Shown piece by piece: positions 45,391 to 56,500 of a stretch of DNA of 64,000 nt (its first letter is position 1; each line of letters begins with the position of its first letter). The position numbers were made by a program, and so were the translations under genes. Below the pieces are notes generated by a model. That model was not told the origin of the DNA, did not search any database, and saw only the letters and a program-made list of their open reading frames with translations. Source of the stretch: Synechococcus sp. 8F6. Its GTDB lineage: Bacteria; Cyanobacteriota; Cyanobacteriia; PCC-6307; Cyanobiaceae. The DNA lies in contig NZ_NQKZ01000002.1 of NCBI RefSeq assembly GCF_002252665.1, positions 178,568-242,567 on the forward strand, in the 5' to 3' direction.

Positions 45391-46863
45391 ATGGCCTGTC
45401 TGATCGCCGCGCCCAGCAGTGGCAGCGGCAAGACCCTGCTGTCGCTGTGCCTGGCCGCCTGGGCCCGGCGATCGGGCCGGCAGCTGCAGCCCTTCAAGGT
45501 GGGGCCCGACTACCTCGACCCCCAGTTGCTCAGCCGGGTGAGCGGCCACACCTGCCGCAACCTCGATCCGCTGCTGTGTGGCCCGGAGTGGGTGGAGCGC
45601 TGCTTTCACTGGCACGGCAGCCGGGCCGACCTGGCCCTGGTGGAGGGGGTGATGGGCCTGTTCGATGGCCGCGGACCCAGCAGTGAGGGCAGTTCGGCGG
45701 CGGTGGCGGCCCAGCTGGCGCTGCCGGTGGTGCTGGTGGTGGAAGCCTCTCGGCAGGCGGGCTCCCTGGCGGCCCTGGTGCGGGGCTTCCGCGACCATGG
45801 CCCGCCGCCGGTGACCCTGGCCGGCGTGGTGCTCAACCGGGTGGGCAGCGAACGCCACCACGCCCTGCTGAGCGAAGCGCTGGAGAGCATCGCCGTGCCG
45901 CTGCTGGGGGTGCTGCCCCACCACCCGAGCCTGGAGCTGCCGTCGCGCCACCTGGGGCTGCTGCCGCCTGGGGAGCTTCACGATCTGGAGCAGCGCCAGG
46001 AGCAATGGGCGGAGCTGGCCGCCCGCCACCTCGATCTTGCGCGCCTGGAGCCGCTGCTGGCGCCCCCCGCCCCCCAGGCCGGCGCCGAGGATCCGATCCA
46101 CTGGTGCCTGAGCCAGCACCGCCCCAGCCCACCCGAGCAGGCACCGGAGCAGGGGCCAGAGCAGGCGCCGCTGCCGGTGGCGATCGCCAGCGACGCGGCC
46201 TTCCACTTCCGCTATCCCGAAGCCGGCGAGCTGCTAGCGGCGGTGGGGCTGGAGCCGGTGGCCTGGAGCCCCCTGGCCGATGAAGCCCTGCCGGTGGGCT
46301 GCCGGGCGGTGCTGCTGCCCGGGGGCTATCCCGAGCTCCATGCCGCCCAGCTGGCGGCCAGCCGCCGCAGCCTGGGCGAGCTGGCCCGGGCGGCGGCGGC
46401 TGGATTGCCGCTGGTGGCCGAATGCGGCGGCCTGCTGCTGCTGGGCGAGCAGCTGGCCGATGGCGACGGGATGCTGCAGCCGATGGCGGGGGTGCTGCCC
46501 TTCCGGGCCCGCAAAGGGGCGCTGAGCCTCGGCTACCGCGAGGCCAAGGCCACGACCAGCGGGCTGCTGGTGCGGCCCGGAGAGCACTTCTGCGGCCATG
46601 AATTCCACCGCTGGCAGCTCGAATCTGTGGCCAGCACCGGCGGGCTGTGGCAGCTTGAAGGTTGGGGGACGCCAACCCGGAGCGAAGGATGGACAGCGCC
46701 GAACGTGCACGCCAGCTGGCTGCATCTCCACTGGGCTGGATGCCCGGTGATTCCCTCTCGCCTGGCCGCCGCAGCCGGGCGCGCCGCGCCGCTGCCGACG
46801 AGCGCCGCTTCATCCAACCCCACGAGCCCAAGCCCCAGATTCAGCAGGAACGCTGGCAGCTGA
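45391..46863 (+). CDS. cbiA: Cobyrinic acid a,c-diamide synthase
   Basis: Glutamine-dependent amidase of the cobalamin pathway. P-loop APSSGSGKT (7-15), KVGPDYLDP, the NLDPLL segment, and a C-terminal class I glutamine amidotransferase domain with PGGYPELHA and nucleophile cysteine in VAECGGLLLLG. The family normally ends just after NVHASWLHLHW; here about 42 further low-complexity residues follow (AAAAGRAAPLPTSAASS...), overlapping the acylphosphatase gene by 124 bases. Confidence 0.93.
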   Translation: MACLIAAPSSGSGKTLLSLCLAAWARRSGRQLQPFKVGPDYLDPQLLSRVSGHTCRNLDPLLCGPEWVERCFHWHGSRADLALVEGVMGLFDGRGPSSEGSSAAVAAQLALPVVLVVEASRQAGSLAALVRGFRDHGPPPVTLAGVVLNRVGSERHHALLSEALESIAVPLLGVLPHHPSLELPSRHLGLLPPGELHDLEQRQEQWAELAARHLDLARLEPLLAPPAPQAGAEDPIHWCLSQHRPSPPEQAPEQGPEQAPLPVAIASDAAFHFRYPEAGELLAAVGLEPVAWSPLADEALPVGCRAVLLPGGYPELHAAQLAASRRSLGELARAAAAGLPLVAECGGLLLLGEQLADGDGMLQPMAGVLPFRARKGALSLGYREAKATTSGLLVRPGEHFCGHEFHRWQLESVASTGGLWQLEGWGTPTRSEGWTAPNVHASWLHLHWAGCPVIPSRLAAAAGRAAPLPTSAASSNPTSPSPRFSRNAGS

Positions 46864-47114
46864 TCGTGCGCGGCCAGGTGCAGGGAGTGGGCTACCGCGC
46901 CGCCTGCTGCACCCGGGCCAGGGATCTTGGCCTGAGCGGCTGGGTGCGCAACCGCCCCGATGGCTCGGTGGAGATTGAAGCGGAGGGTTCGCCCCAGGAG
47001 CTCACCGAACTGCGCATCTGGTGCGAGAAGGGTCCGGTGCTAGCGATGGTCAACAGCGTCGCCTCCAACCAGGTGCCGGCCACCGGCGCCGACTGGTTTG
47101 AGGTGCAGCGCTGA
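46740..47114 (+). CDS. Acylphosphatase
   Basis: A small hydrolase of acyl phosphates. The domain RGQVQGVGYRAACC carries the catalytic arginine, and GWVRNRPDGSVEIEAEG the catalytic asparagine. The domain starts near residue 38 of the form beginning at ATG 46740; the preceding arginine-rich part overlaps cbiA. An upstream ATG at 46662 or 46689 would lengthen the overlap. True start is unsettled. Confidence 0.85.
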   Translation: MPGDSLSPGRRSRARRAAADERRFIQPHEPKPQIQQERWQLIVRGQVQGVGYRAACCTRARDLGLSGWVRNRPDGSVEIEAEGSPQELTELRIWCEKGPVLAMVNSVASNQVPATGADWFEVQR

Positions 47115-47189
47115 TGCGTGGTGGCGAGGGGTGCCAAACGCGTGAATGACTGTGTTGAACAACCTGTTGCACAACCTGAGATCACCGGT

Positions 47190-47798
47190 GTGAACACTCC
47201 TCCCCAGCTCGAGCTGTGGCTGCTGCGCCACGGCGCCACCGAATGGGCCCTCAGTGGGCGCCACACGGGACAGACCGACCTGCCCCTGCTGCCGGAAGGG
47301 GAGGCGGAGGCCCGGGCCCTGGCACCGATGCTGGCCCGGCAGCGCTTTGCTGCCGTGCTGGTGAGCCCGCTGCAGCGGGCGCGGCGCACCGCCGAGCTGG
47401 CCGGCCTGGGGGCGCAGGCCCGCATCTGCCCCGACCTGCAGGAATGGGACTACGGCCGCTACGAGGGCATCACCACCGCCACGATCCGCGAGCAGGTGCC
47501 CGGCTGGACCGTGTGGAGCCACGGCTGCCCCGACGGCGAAAGCTGCCCCCAGGTGGAGGAGCGCTGCCAACGGGTGATCGCCTTAGCTGAATCACTGGCC
47601 GCCCCCCAGGCCCCGGCGGTGGCCCTGGTGGCCCACGGCCATATCCTGCGCAGCCTCGCGGGCACCTGGCTGGGGCTCGGAGCGGCCAGCGGGGCGCTGC
47701 TGAATCTGAACACCGCCACCGTCTCAGTGCTCGGCCATGAACGGGAGCGGCGCACGGTGGTGCGCTGGAATGCCCCGGTCGTGCCCGCCACGTCATGA
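47190..47798 (+). CDS. Histidine phosphatase (phosphoglycerate-mutase-like) family protein
   Basis: A 202-aa protein with catalytic LLRHGATEW, arginine in SPLQRARRTAEL, glutamate in DYGRYEG and second histidine in LVAHGHILRSLAG, so the phosphatase site is complete. It may be a CobC-like alpha-ribazole phosphatase, or act on sugar phosphates; the nearby cbiA gives weak support to the former. GTG 47190 is preferred; GTG 47118 would add 24 unlikely residues. Confidence 0.85.
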   Translation: MNTPPQLELWLLRHGATEWALSGRHTGQTDLPLLPEGEAEARALAPMLARQRFAAVLVSPLQRARRTAELAGLGAQARICPDLQEWDYGRYEGITTATIREQVPGWTVWSHGCPDGESCPQVEERCQRVIALAESLAAPQAPAVALVAHGHILRSLAGTWLGLGAASGALLNLNTATVSVLGHERERRTVVRWNAPVVPATS

Positions 47799-47833
47799 CT
47801 GATCGAAATGACTGATCCACATGGCTGATCCAC
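47795..47833. repeat. 13-bp tandem repeat, three copies, spanning a stop and a start
   Basis: ATGACTGATCGAA, ATGACTGATCCAC and ATGGCTGATCCAC. The first holds the TGA of the phosphatase gene, and the third begins with the ATG of the next gene. Confidence 0.95.
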
Positions 47834-48534
47834 AGACCGCTGCCAATGGCCTGAGCGCCCTGCTGGGGGAGCTGGCGGCCTTCGGGCTGGCGATCGGCTT
47901 CTCGCCGCTGCACATCGGCCTGCTGCTGCTGCTGCTGCTCGGCCCCAAACCCCTGCAGCGCGGCGGCTGGTTTGTGGCGGGCTGGCTGGCCACGGCGGCC
48001 CTGGCGGTAACGCTGCTGCTCACCGTGGGCCACGGTCTGCTGCTGACGATGGACAAAGGCACCAGCCACCGCACTGGCCTCGACCTGCTGGCGGCCGGCG
48101 CCCTGCTGGGGCTCGGCCTCAAGGAGCTGCTGACCAAGGAGGAGGAGGGGGCTGCTCCACCGGGCTGGACACGCAAGTTGGATCAGTTCTGCGCCATGCC
48201 CCTGCCGCTGCTGCTGGCAATCAGCGCGGCCCTTGAGGTGGCCAGCCCCGACGATCTGATTCTGTTTGCCAAAACTGCCGGCAGCCTGCTGGCGGCAAAC
48301 CTGGGCCGGGGCACGGAGGTGCTGGCCACCGGCGTGTTCAGCCTGGTGAGCGCCAGCCTCCTGCTAGTGCCGCTGCTGGCCCTGCTACTGGCCGGCCCGG
48401 AGCGGATCCTGCCGCTGCTGGAGCGGGGCAAGCAGTGGTTGTTTGCCAAGGGCGACCTGCTGGTGGGCCTGGTGAGCGTGGCCCTCGCCGTCTACCTGGG
48501 CTGGCAGGGCATCGAGGGCCTCATGCTGGCCTAG
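47821..48534 (+). CDS. GAP/LysE-like multi-helix membrane protein
   Basis: A 237-aa protein with about six hydrophobic segments in two halves separated by a charged loop (KELLTKEEEGAAPPGWTRKLD). The pattern GFSPLHIGLLLLLLLGPKPLQRGGWFVAGWL and the later ASPDDLILFAKTAGSLLA resemble GAP (Sap)-family or LysE-type exporters. Substrate is unknown. ATG 47821 lies in the 13-bp repeat. Confidence 0.65.
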   Translation: MADPQTAANGLSALLGELAAFGLAIGFSPLHIGLLLLLLLGPKPLQRGGWFVAGWLATAALAVTLLLTVGHGLLLTMDKGTSHRTGLDLLAAGALLGLGLKELLTKEEEGAAPPGWTRKLDQFCAMPLPLLLAISAALEVASPDDLILFAKTAGSLLAANLGRGTEVLATGVFSLVSASLLLVPLLALLLAGPERILPLLERGKQWLFAKGDLLVGLVSVALAVYLGWQGIEGLMLA

Positions 48535-48550
48535 CCCGAAGCTGGCCTGA

Positions 48551-50022
48551 TCAGAGATCGGCCTGGAGCCACTGGCTCCAGAGCTGCTGCTCGGCAAGGG
48601 CGCCGGGGCCGGCGGCCGGCGGCCCGGCCTGGAGCGTCACCGCCTGGCTGGCGCGGCTCACCGCCACGTACACCAGCTGGCGGCGCAGCACCGGGTCGCT
48701 GGGCCAGAACACATCGGCATCGACGAACACCTCAGCAAAGGTGCTGCCCTGGCTGCGGTGCACGGTGAGAACGGCGGCCGGACCGAGGGAGGCAAAGGCG
48801 TCCCGCACCAGGAAAAAGCGGCGCCACAGGCCCTTGCCCTCCTGCTTGCCGGCATCCCTGGCCCGTTGACGCAGGCGGGCCAACACCGCCTCGAGGGCGC
48901 TCCGGGCCGCCGAGCCCAGGGGCGGCAGCAGCCTCAGGCTCAGCTGGCTGTCGCCGGCCTCCACCCGGGCCGTGAGGGTGTCGATCACCGCCGCATCAGC
49001 CACGCCGAAATCGGCCAGGTCGCAGCGCTCGGGGATGACATCGCGCACCACCAGCTCCCGGTTGGAGCCCAGCAGCATGTCGGGCTCCTCGGCGGCGTCC
49101 TCACCCTCGCGGCAGGCGGGGGCCATCACGGCAGCGCGGGTGATCAGCACCTCGCCGGGCAGCACCGGCAGCTGGTCGGCCATCTCGCCGTGCAGGGCGC
49201 GGCGGGCGATCGGCACCAGCTGCTCGAGGGAGCGGTTTGTGTAGCAGAGGATGCGGGCCAGGTCTGGGTTGTCGGTTTCGGCGCTGCGGCGCAGGGCGGT
49301 CTGGGCGGCCTCGAGCCACTCACGCCGCTCCAGCAGGGCCACCTGACCGCTGGCGGTGCGGATCGGCGGCAGCGGCGGCGGCTTGCGGCAGGGCAGATCG
49401 CCCTGGCGCAACCCCGAGGCCAGGCGCAGCACCGGCCCATGGTGGCGCACCACCTGGCGCAGCTCGGCCCGGCTGGCCCGGCCCAGGCTGAACACCGGGC
49501 TCACGGGTTCACCAACCGGCGGCAACTGGGCCGGATCGCCCACAAACACCAGCCGGGTGCGAAAAGGGTGGGCGCAGCGCAAGCTGATCTCCAGCAGGGT
49601 TGAGTCCACCATCGAGGCCTCATCGATCAGCACCAGGCCCAGGTGCTCGAGGGCGACGGCGGTTTGCTCGGTTTCCTCACAGCGCTCGATATCGCGCTGG
49701 CGCTTGAGCTTGAGGCGCAGCAGCCGGTGGATGGTGGAGGGAAACCAGGTGGGCGCCAGGCCCGCCAGGGCCAGGTGGGAGCGCAGCACGCCCACGGCCT
49801 TGTGGGTGGGGGCGACGACGGTCCAGCAGAGGCCGGTGGCCTCCACCTGGGCCAGAAAGCGCATCGACAAAAAGGTTTTGCCGGTGCCGGCGTAGCCGCT
49901 CAACACAAACGGCGTGCCGTCAACCGGGGCGGCCAGCCAGTCGGCAAAGGCAGCGGCCGCGGCCTGCTGATCGGCGGTGAGGGCCGCGGAGGGGCCCGAT
50001 GCTGCGGCGTCAGCCAACCGCG

Positions 50023-50026
<4 letters not shown>
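48551..50026 (-). CDS. RecD-like superfamily 1 DNA helicase
   Basis: A 491-aa SF1B helicase. Walker A GYAGTGKT (44-51), motif Ia VVAPTHKAVGVLRSHL, Walker B VLIDEASMVD, motif III FVGDPAQLPPVGE, and C-terminal motif VLTVHRSQGSTFAEV then YVAVSRAS are present. No RecB or RecC is near, so it is a standalone RecD2-like or Dda-like helicase. It overlaps the DUF212 gene by 4 bases. Confidence 0.9.
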
Positions 50027-51512
<1,486 letters not shown>

Positions 51513-51570
51513 TCAACAACGCGCGAGGCCCCAACGCGCAACGACCCGGCGGCCCGTCAGGACATCAGCT

Positions 51571-51596
51571 CAGGGCACCAGATCAGGGCACCAGAT
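51571..51596. repeat. 13-bp perfect tandem duplication spanning the folD stop
   Basis: CAGGGCACCAGAT at 51571-51583 and 51584-51596. The folD stop codon occupies 51583-51585, at the junction of the two copies. Confidence 0.96.
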
Positions 51597-52461
51597 CGCC
51601 GAGGCCGTGGTCGACGCCGGCGCGGCGGCACCAGGCCACCACGGTGTTGACCAGCAGCATGGTGACGGTCATGGGGCCAACGCCACCGGGCACCGGGCTG
51701 ATGGCGCTGGCGATCGGCTCCACCTCCTCGAAGCGCACGTCGCCGCAGAGGCCGCTCTCGGTGCGGTGAATGCCCACATCCACCACCACGGCACCAGATT
51801 TCACGTGCTCAGCGCCGATCATGCGCGGCCGGCCGGCGGCCACCACCAGCACATCGGCCTGGCGGGTGAGGGCAGCCAGATCGGTGGTGCGCGAATGGGC
51901 CACCGAAACGGTGGCATCGGCGGCCTGGAGCATCAGCGCCATCGGCTGGCCCACCAGGATGCTGCGGCCCACCACCACCGCGCGCTGGCCGGAGAGCGTC
52001 ACCCCCTGGCGGGCCAACAGCGCCATCACGCCGGCGGGGGTGCAGCTGCGCGGGCCGGGTTCGCCCTTGAGCAAGCGGCCCAGGTTGAGGGTGTGCAGCC
52101 CATCGGCATCCTTCTCCGGATCGATCGCCAGCAGCAGCGGCGCCTCATCGAGGCCGTCCGGCAAGGGCAGCTGCAGCAGGATGCCGTCGCAGGCGGGGTC
52201 GGCGTTGAGCCGCTGCACGGCCGCCAACACCTCTGCTGCCGGAGTGCCGGCCGGCAGATGGGCGCCCAGGCTGGTGATGCCCACCCGGGCGCAGGCCTTC
52301 TCTTTGTTGGCCACGTACACGCCGCTGGCGGGGTCGTCGCCCACCCGCAGCACCGCCAGGCCGGGCGGGCGCCCCACCACGGGGAGATGCTCGGCGATCA
52401 CCGCCTGGAGCCGGGCTTCTATCTCGCCGGCCAGCTGGCGGCCGTCCAGACGGAGGGCCAT
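51583..52461 (-). CDS. folD: Bifunctional methylenetetrahydrofolate dehydrogenase/cyclohydrolase
   Basis: Interconverts one-carbon folates. The catalytic lysine is in [17 protein letters not shown], with [14 protein letters not shown], the nucleotide loop [17 protein letters not shown] and the closing [15 protein letters not shown]. 292 aa from ATG 52461, which begins [14 protein letters not shown] 52473 is also possible. Confidence 0.96.
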   Translation of the reverse strand: MALRLDGRQLAGEIEARLQAVIAEHLPVVGRPPGLAVLRVGDDPASGVYVANKEKACARVGITSLGAHLPAGTPAAEVLAAVQRLNADPACDGILLQLPLPDGLDEAPLLLAIDPEKDADGLHTLNLGRLLKGEPGPRSCTPAGVMALLARQGVTLSGQRAVVVGRSILVGQPMALMLQAADATVSVAHSRTTDLAALTRQADVLVVAAGRPRMIGAEHVKSGAVVVDVGIHRTESGLCGDVRFEEVEPIASAISPVPGGVGPMTVTMLLVNTVVAWCRRAGVDHGLGDLVP

Positions 52462-52530
52462 GGAGCAAATCAAGGCTGCGCATCACCAGCTTGCAATCCC
52501 GCCCGCAGGCAGGCCCGCTAGCGTTTTGGA

Positions 52531-54588
52531 ATGGTGTTAAGGCAGCTGCGATCCCTGTGGCGGAAGCTGCTGCGGCTGGAACGCCCGCGGCAGCCTCCCG
52601 GCATCTGGCGCAGCCGCGACACGGCCTCGGTGCTGCTGGTGTGCGCCCTGGTGGCGCTGGTGGCCAGCTGGCCCTGGCTGGTGGAGCCCAACCTGCGCCC
52701 CGGCATGAGCGCTCCCTTCACGGCTCGAGCACCGAAGGCAGCCCGGGTGGTGGACAGCACGGCCCTGGAGGAGCGGCGTCAGGAGATGGTGCCGCGCACC
52801 ACCGTGCAGGTGGTGGACCAGCAGACCAACCAGCTGCTCCAGCAACAACTGGAGAAGGGCCTGCAGGCGGTGGAACAGCAGGCCAACGCGGAGCAGCCGC
52901 GGGTGGAGCCGGTGGCGATCACCGCCGAGGAGCGGGCCTGGCTGAAAACCGTCGGACCGGCTGAGCTCACCGCCTGGGGGCGGGAGGTGCGTCAGGCCCA
53001 GCTACGCATGCTCAGCCAGGGGGTGGCCCCCGGCGTAGCCGAAGGGCAACTGCTGCAAGCCGCCACCCTGCAGCTGGAGCCGCTGGCGTCGGTGCCGCGG
53101 GGCCTGGGGGCCCGGTTGCTGACCAATGCGCTGCAGGGGCACTCCAACCTGCGCAGTGATCCGGGGCTGAGCCAACGGCGCATTGAGGCGCTGATCACCC
53201 AGCAGGGCATCCCCACGATCGTGGTGGAGCAGGGCGATCTGATCACCCGCCAAGGGGAGACGATCAGCCCCCAGGCCTTAGACGTGCTCGATTACTTCGG
53301 TTTGGTGAACCGCAGGCCCAGGCCGCTCACCTGGCTGGGCCATTTCCTCGAGGCTCTGGCGGTGGCTGGGGTGCTGGTGCTGGTGCTGCGGCGCTGGCGG
53401 GCCTGCCTGGAGCCGCGGCAGGCGCTGCTGGCCCTCGGTGCACTGCTGGTGATGCAGGGCTTCACCTTGTGGCTGGGGCCGCTGGCCAGCCCCCTGGTGC
53501 TGCTGGTGCCGCCGGCCCTGCTGCTGGCCCAGGGTCTGGGCACCCCCTGCGGCCTGGCCTGGCTGGCGGCGGGCACCTTGCTGTGGCCCCTACCGGTGAC
53601 GGCCCTGACGGCCGTGCGGCTGCTGGTGGCAGCGGCGGTGGGCAGCGTGGCGGCGGTGGCGGCCGGACGGCAGCGCAGCCGGGCCGAACTGCTGCAGCTG
53701 GCGGTGCTGCTGCCGGGAGCGGGCCTGGCCGTGCAGTGGCTGCTGCTGCAATCCGTCCTGCGACCCAGTCAGGTGGATCTGCTCAGCGAAGCGCTGCTTC
53801 TGGGCGGGCTGCTGATGGCCGGGCTGCTGCTGGCGCCGCTGGTGGAAACCTTCTTCGGGCTGGTAACCCGGGCGCGGCTGATGGAACTGGCCGATCTGCA
53901 GCGGCCGCTGCTGCGGCGGCTGTCGGTGGAGGCGCCGGGCACCTTCGAGCACACCCTGATGATCGCCGGCCTGGCCGAGGAGGGCGCCCGGGCGATCCAG
54001 GCCGACATCGACCTGGTGCGCACCGGGGCGCTGTATCACGACGTGGGCAAGCTTCACGGCCCCCAGTGGTTCATCGAGAACCAGGGCGAGGGCAGCAACC
54101 CCCACGACGCCCTCAACGACCCCTTCGCCAGTGCCGCGATCCTGCAGGCCCATGTGGACGAGGGGCTGAAACTGGCCCGCCGCTATCGGCTGCCGCGTCC
54201 CCTGGCCGACTTCATCCCCGAGCACCAGGGCACCTTGAAGATGGGCTACTTCCTGCACCAGGCGCGGGAGCGGGATCCGGCCATCGCCGAGGAGCAGTTT
54301 CGCTACCGGGGGCCGACGCCCCGCAGCCGCGAGACGGCGATCCTGATGCTGGCCGACGGCTGTGAGGCGGCCCTGCGCTCCCTGCCGCCGGGCACCAGCG
54401 AAACGGAGGCCCAGCAGATGGTGCGCCGCATCGTGGAGGCCCGCCAGAACGACGGGCAATTGGCCGAAAGCGGCATCGGCCGGGCCGAGCTGGAGTTGCT
54501 GATCCGGGCCTTTGTGCGGGTGTGGAAGCGGATGCGTCACCGCCGCATCCCCTACCCGATCCCGGCACGCAAGGCTTTTAGCGCCTAG
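52531..54588 (+). CDS. 7TM-HD family phosphohydrolase, PgpH-like (predicted c-di-AMP phosphodiesterase)
   Basis: A 685-aa protein: one N-terminal helix (about 32-50), a long extracytoplasmic 7TMR-HDED region (55-265), about seven membrane helices (270-440) and a cytoplasmic HD domain beginning LEAPGTFEHTLMIAGLAE-like sequence with the HD pair H503-D504 in YHDVGKLHGP and later IPEHQGT. The architecture is that of Listeria PgpH, which hydrolyses c-di-AMP; the window also encodes CdaA. Its 3' end overlaps the convergent SemiSWEET gene by 11 bases. Confidence 0.9.
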   Translation: MVLRQLRSLWRKLLRLERPRQPPGIWRSRDTASVLLVCALVALVASWPWLVEPNLRPGMSAPFTARAPKAARVVDSTALEERRQEMVPRTTVQVVDQQTNQLLQQQLEKGLQAVEQQANAEQPRVEPVAITAEERAWLKTVGPAELTAWGREVRQAQLRMLSQGVAPGVAEGQLLQAATLQLEPLASVPRGLGARLLTNALQGHSNLRSDPGLSQRRIEALITQQGIPTIVVEQGDLITRQGETISPQALDVLDYFGLVNRRPRPLTWLGHFLEALAVAGVLVLVLRRWRACLEPRQALLALGALLVMQGFTLWLGPLASPLVLLVPPALLLAQGLGTPCGLAWLAAGTLLWPLPVTALTAVRLLVAAAVGSVAAVAAGRQRSRAELLQLAVLLPGAGLAVQWLLLQSVLRPSQVDLLSEALLLGGLLMAGLLLAPLVETFFGLVTRARLMELADLQRPLLRRLSVEAPGTFEHTLMIAGLAEEGARAIQADIDLVRTGALYHDVGKLHGPQWFIENQGEGSNPHDALNDPFASAAILQAHVDEGLKLARRYRLPRPLADFIPEHQGTLKMGYFLHQARERDPAIAEEQFRYRGPTPRSRETAILMLADGCEAALRSLPPGTSETEAQQMVRRIVEARQNDGQLAESGIGRAELELLIRAFVRVWKRMRHRRIPYPIPARKAFSA

Positions 54589-54853
54589 CGCGCAGCTTGC
54601 GCTCCAGCACGATGCCGGCGGGCACCAGGGTGATCAGGTTGGCGGCGATCAGGGGGCCATCGCTGGTGCAGACGCCATAGAGGGCCCACAGGGCGATGCC
54701 GGCAGTAAACAGGCCATACATGCGCAGGGAGATGCCGCTGGTGTCGCCGCTGCGCAGGGTTTTGAGGGCCTGGGGGAAGAAGCTCACGGTGGTGAGCAGG
54801 GCCGCGACGTAGCCCAGGGCACGCACGGCAGGAGGCACCAAGGGGGCGGCCAT
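54578..54853 (-). CDS. SemiSWEET-type (MtN3/PQ-loop) sugar transporter
   Basis: A 91-aa three-helix protein: GYVAALLTTVSFFPQALKTL holds the PQ motif, followed by SGDTSGISLRMYGLFTAGIALW and a third helix. SemiSWEETs dimerise to carry sugars across the membrane by diffusion. The length is right for the family. ATG 54853 begins 60 bases from the divergent ATP-grasp gene. Confidence 0.88.
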   Translation of the reverse strand: MAAPLVPPAVRALGYVAALLTTVSFFPQALKTLRSGDTSGISLRMYGLFTAGIALWALYGVCTSDGPLIAANLITLVPAGIVLERKLRARR

Positions 54854-54913
54854 GGGCTGCAGCGCAGAGTGTGGCCAGCATGGTGGACAGGCCCCGATCC
54901 TGCACCTGCCGCC

Positions 54914-56425
54914 ATGACGCCGCTCAGCTTCCGCGAGCTCCAGGCCCAGCTGCAGCCGGAGTGGAGCCGGGTCAACCAGGCCCAGGGGCCCGATATGGAC
55001 GTGCTGATGGTGCCGTCGCTGTCGATGGACCAGAGCCAGATCGACCTGGTGACGGGCGCCCACCACTACGAGGAGCGGCAGCTGTTTTCGCTGATCCGGC
55101 TGCGGGATCCGGGGGTGCGCATGGTGTATGCCACCAGCAAACCGCTGGGGGAGCTGGTGGTGGATGCGGTGCTGGAGCTGCTGCCGGGGGTGCCCACCTC
55201 CCACGCCCGGCGGCGGCTGCACCTGGTCGACACCGACGACGCCTCCAACCGGCCCCTTACCGCCAAGCTGCTGGAGCGGCCGGCGCTGCTGGCGCGGATC
55301 GCCGAGCTGCTGCGGCCGGGGCGCAGCTTCATCAATTGCTTCGTGGTGAGCAACCTGGAAAAGCAGCTCTCCGAGCGGCTGCAGGTGCCGCTGCTGGGCA
55401 CCGATCCGGCCCTGGGCTACTGGGGCAGCAAGGCCGGCAGCCGCGAGCTGTTTGCCCGCTGCGGCGTGCCCCACCCGCCCGGCTCGCCCCTCACCCACAG
55501 CCTCGACGACCTCACCGAAGCCACCGCCGAACTCTGGGAAGCCCATCCCGAGCTGCGCCAATGCGTGGTGAAGCTCAATGAGGGTTTCAGCGGCGAGGGC
55601 AATGCCCCCCTGCCTTTGGCACCCCTGCAGCTGGCCGAACTCAGCGGCAGCGAACGCCGCCGGCGGTTGCGCCAGGCCCTGGAGGCGCTGCCGATGCCAT
55701 CACCCGGCTGGAAGGAGCAGCTGGGACCCCAGGGAGCGCTGGTGGAAGCCTGGCTGGAGGGGGGAGAGGCCCTGCGCTCGCCGAGCGTGCAGGGCACGAT
55801 TCACCCGGGCTCGGCAGGCAAACCAGGCCTGGTGGAGGTGCTCTCCAGCCATGAGCAGGTGCTGGGCGGCGCCAGCGGCCAGACCTACCTGGGCTGCAGC
55901 TTCCCGGCAGCAGAGCCCTACCGGCTGGCGCTGATGCACCACGGCCAGGCGGTGGGGGAGGCCCTGGCGAAGGAGGGGGCACTGGAGCGCTACGCGGTGG
56001 ATTTCATCGCTCGGCGCTTCAACGACCGCTGGGACCTGCAGGCGATCGAGGTGAACCTGCGCCAGGGGGGCACAACCCACCCCTACATGGCCCTCAGCGC
56101 CATCACGAGCGGCACCCTGGATCCGGCCAGCGGGCTCTACCGCGCCCCCAGCGGCCAAGCACTGCACTACAAGGCCACCGACAACCTCACCGCCCCCCAC
56201 CTGCGCGGGCTGCTGCCGGTGGACCTGATTGACATCGTGGCCGAGGCGGGGCTGCACTTCGACCCGGCCCAGCTGCGCGGCAGCGTGTTTCACCTGCTGG
56301 GCTGCCTGTCGGAATACGGCAAGCTCGGCATGACCTGCATCGGCCGCAGCGCCGAGGAAGCCGAAGAGGTGTATGCCGCCACCGAAGCCGAACTGCTGCA
56401 AGCGGCCCGGCGGCTCGGCCACTGA
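54914..56425 (+). CDS. PGM1-type ATP-grasp peptide ligase-related protein
   Basis: A 503-aa ATP-grasp protein related to PGM1, the peptide ligase of pheganomycin synthesis. Features include FINCFVVSNLEKQLSERL, LGTDPALGYWGSKAGSRELF, the ATP-binding VVKLNEGFSGEGNA, and the metal site segment AIEVNLRQGGTTHPYMAL. Widely present in cyanobacteria with unknown substrate. ATG 54914 is the start; no partner biosynthetic genes are nearby. Confidence 0.8.
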   Translation: MTPLSFRELQAQLQPEWSRVNQAQGPDMDVLMVPSLSMDQSQIDLVTGAHHYEERQLFSLIRLRDPGVRMVYATSKPLGELVVDAVLELLPGVPTSHARRRLHLVDTDDASNRPLTAKLLERPALLARIAELLRPGRSFINCFVVSNLEKQLSERLQVPLLGTDPALGYWGSKAGSRELFARCGVPHPPGSPLTHSLDDLTEATAELWEAHPELRQCVVKLNEGFSGEGNAPLPLAPLQLAELSGSERRRRLRQALEALPMPSPGWKEQLGPQGALVEAWLEGGEALRSPSVQGTIHPGSAGKPGLVEVLSSHEQVLGGASGQTYLGCSFPAAEPYRLALMHHGQAVGEALAKEGALERYAVDFIARRFNDRWDLQAIEVNLRQGGTTHPYMALSAITSGTLDPASGLYRAPSGQALHYKATDNLTAPHLRGLLPVDLIDIVAEAGLHFDPAQLRGSVFHLLGCLSEYGKLGMTCIGRSAEEAEEVYAATEAELLQAARRLGH

Positions 56426-56444
56426 TCCGGCTCGGCCACTCATT
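56411..56444. repeat. 17-bp tandem duplication spanning a stop codon
   Basis: CGGCTCGGCCACTGATC (56411-56427) and CGGCTCGGCCACTCATT (56428-56444). The first copy holds the stop of the ATP-grasp gene. Confidence 0.94.
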
Positions 56445-56500
56445 GCGGCTTGACAGGCGTCGCGCCATCCAGTTGGTTGGAAGCGGTTGTCGATCCCCCA

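Noticed and set aside
42455..46206. Long minus-strand frames opposite zwf, opcA and cbiA
   Set aside because: They run across several well-identified plus-strand genes and show no family resemblance.
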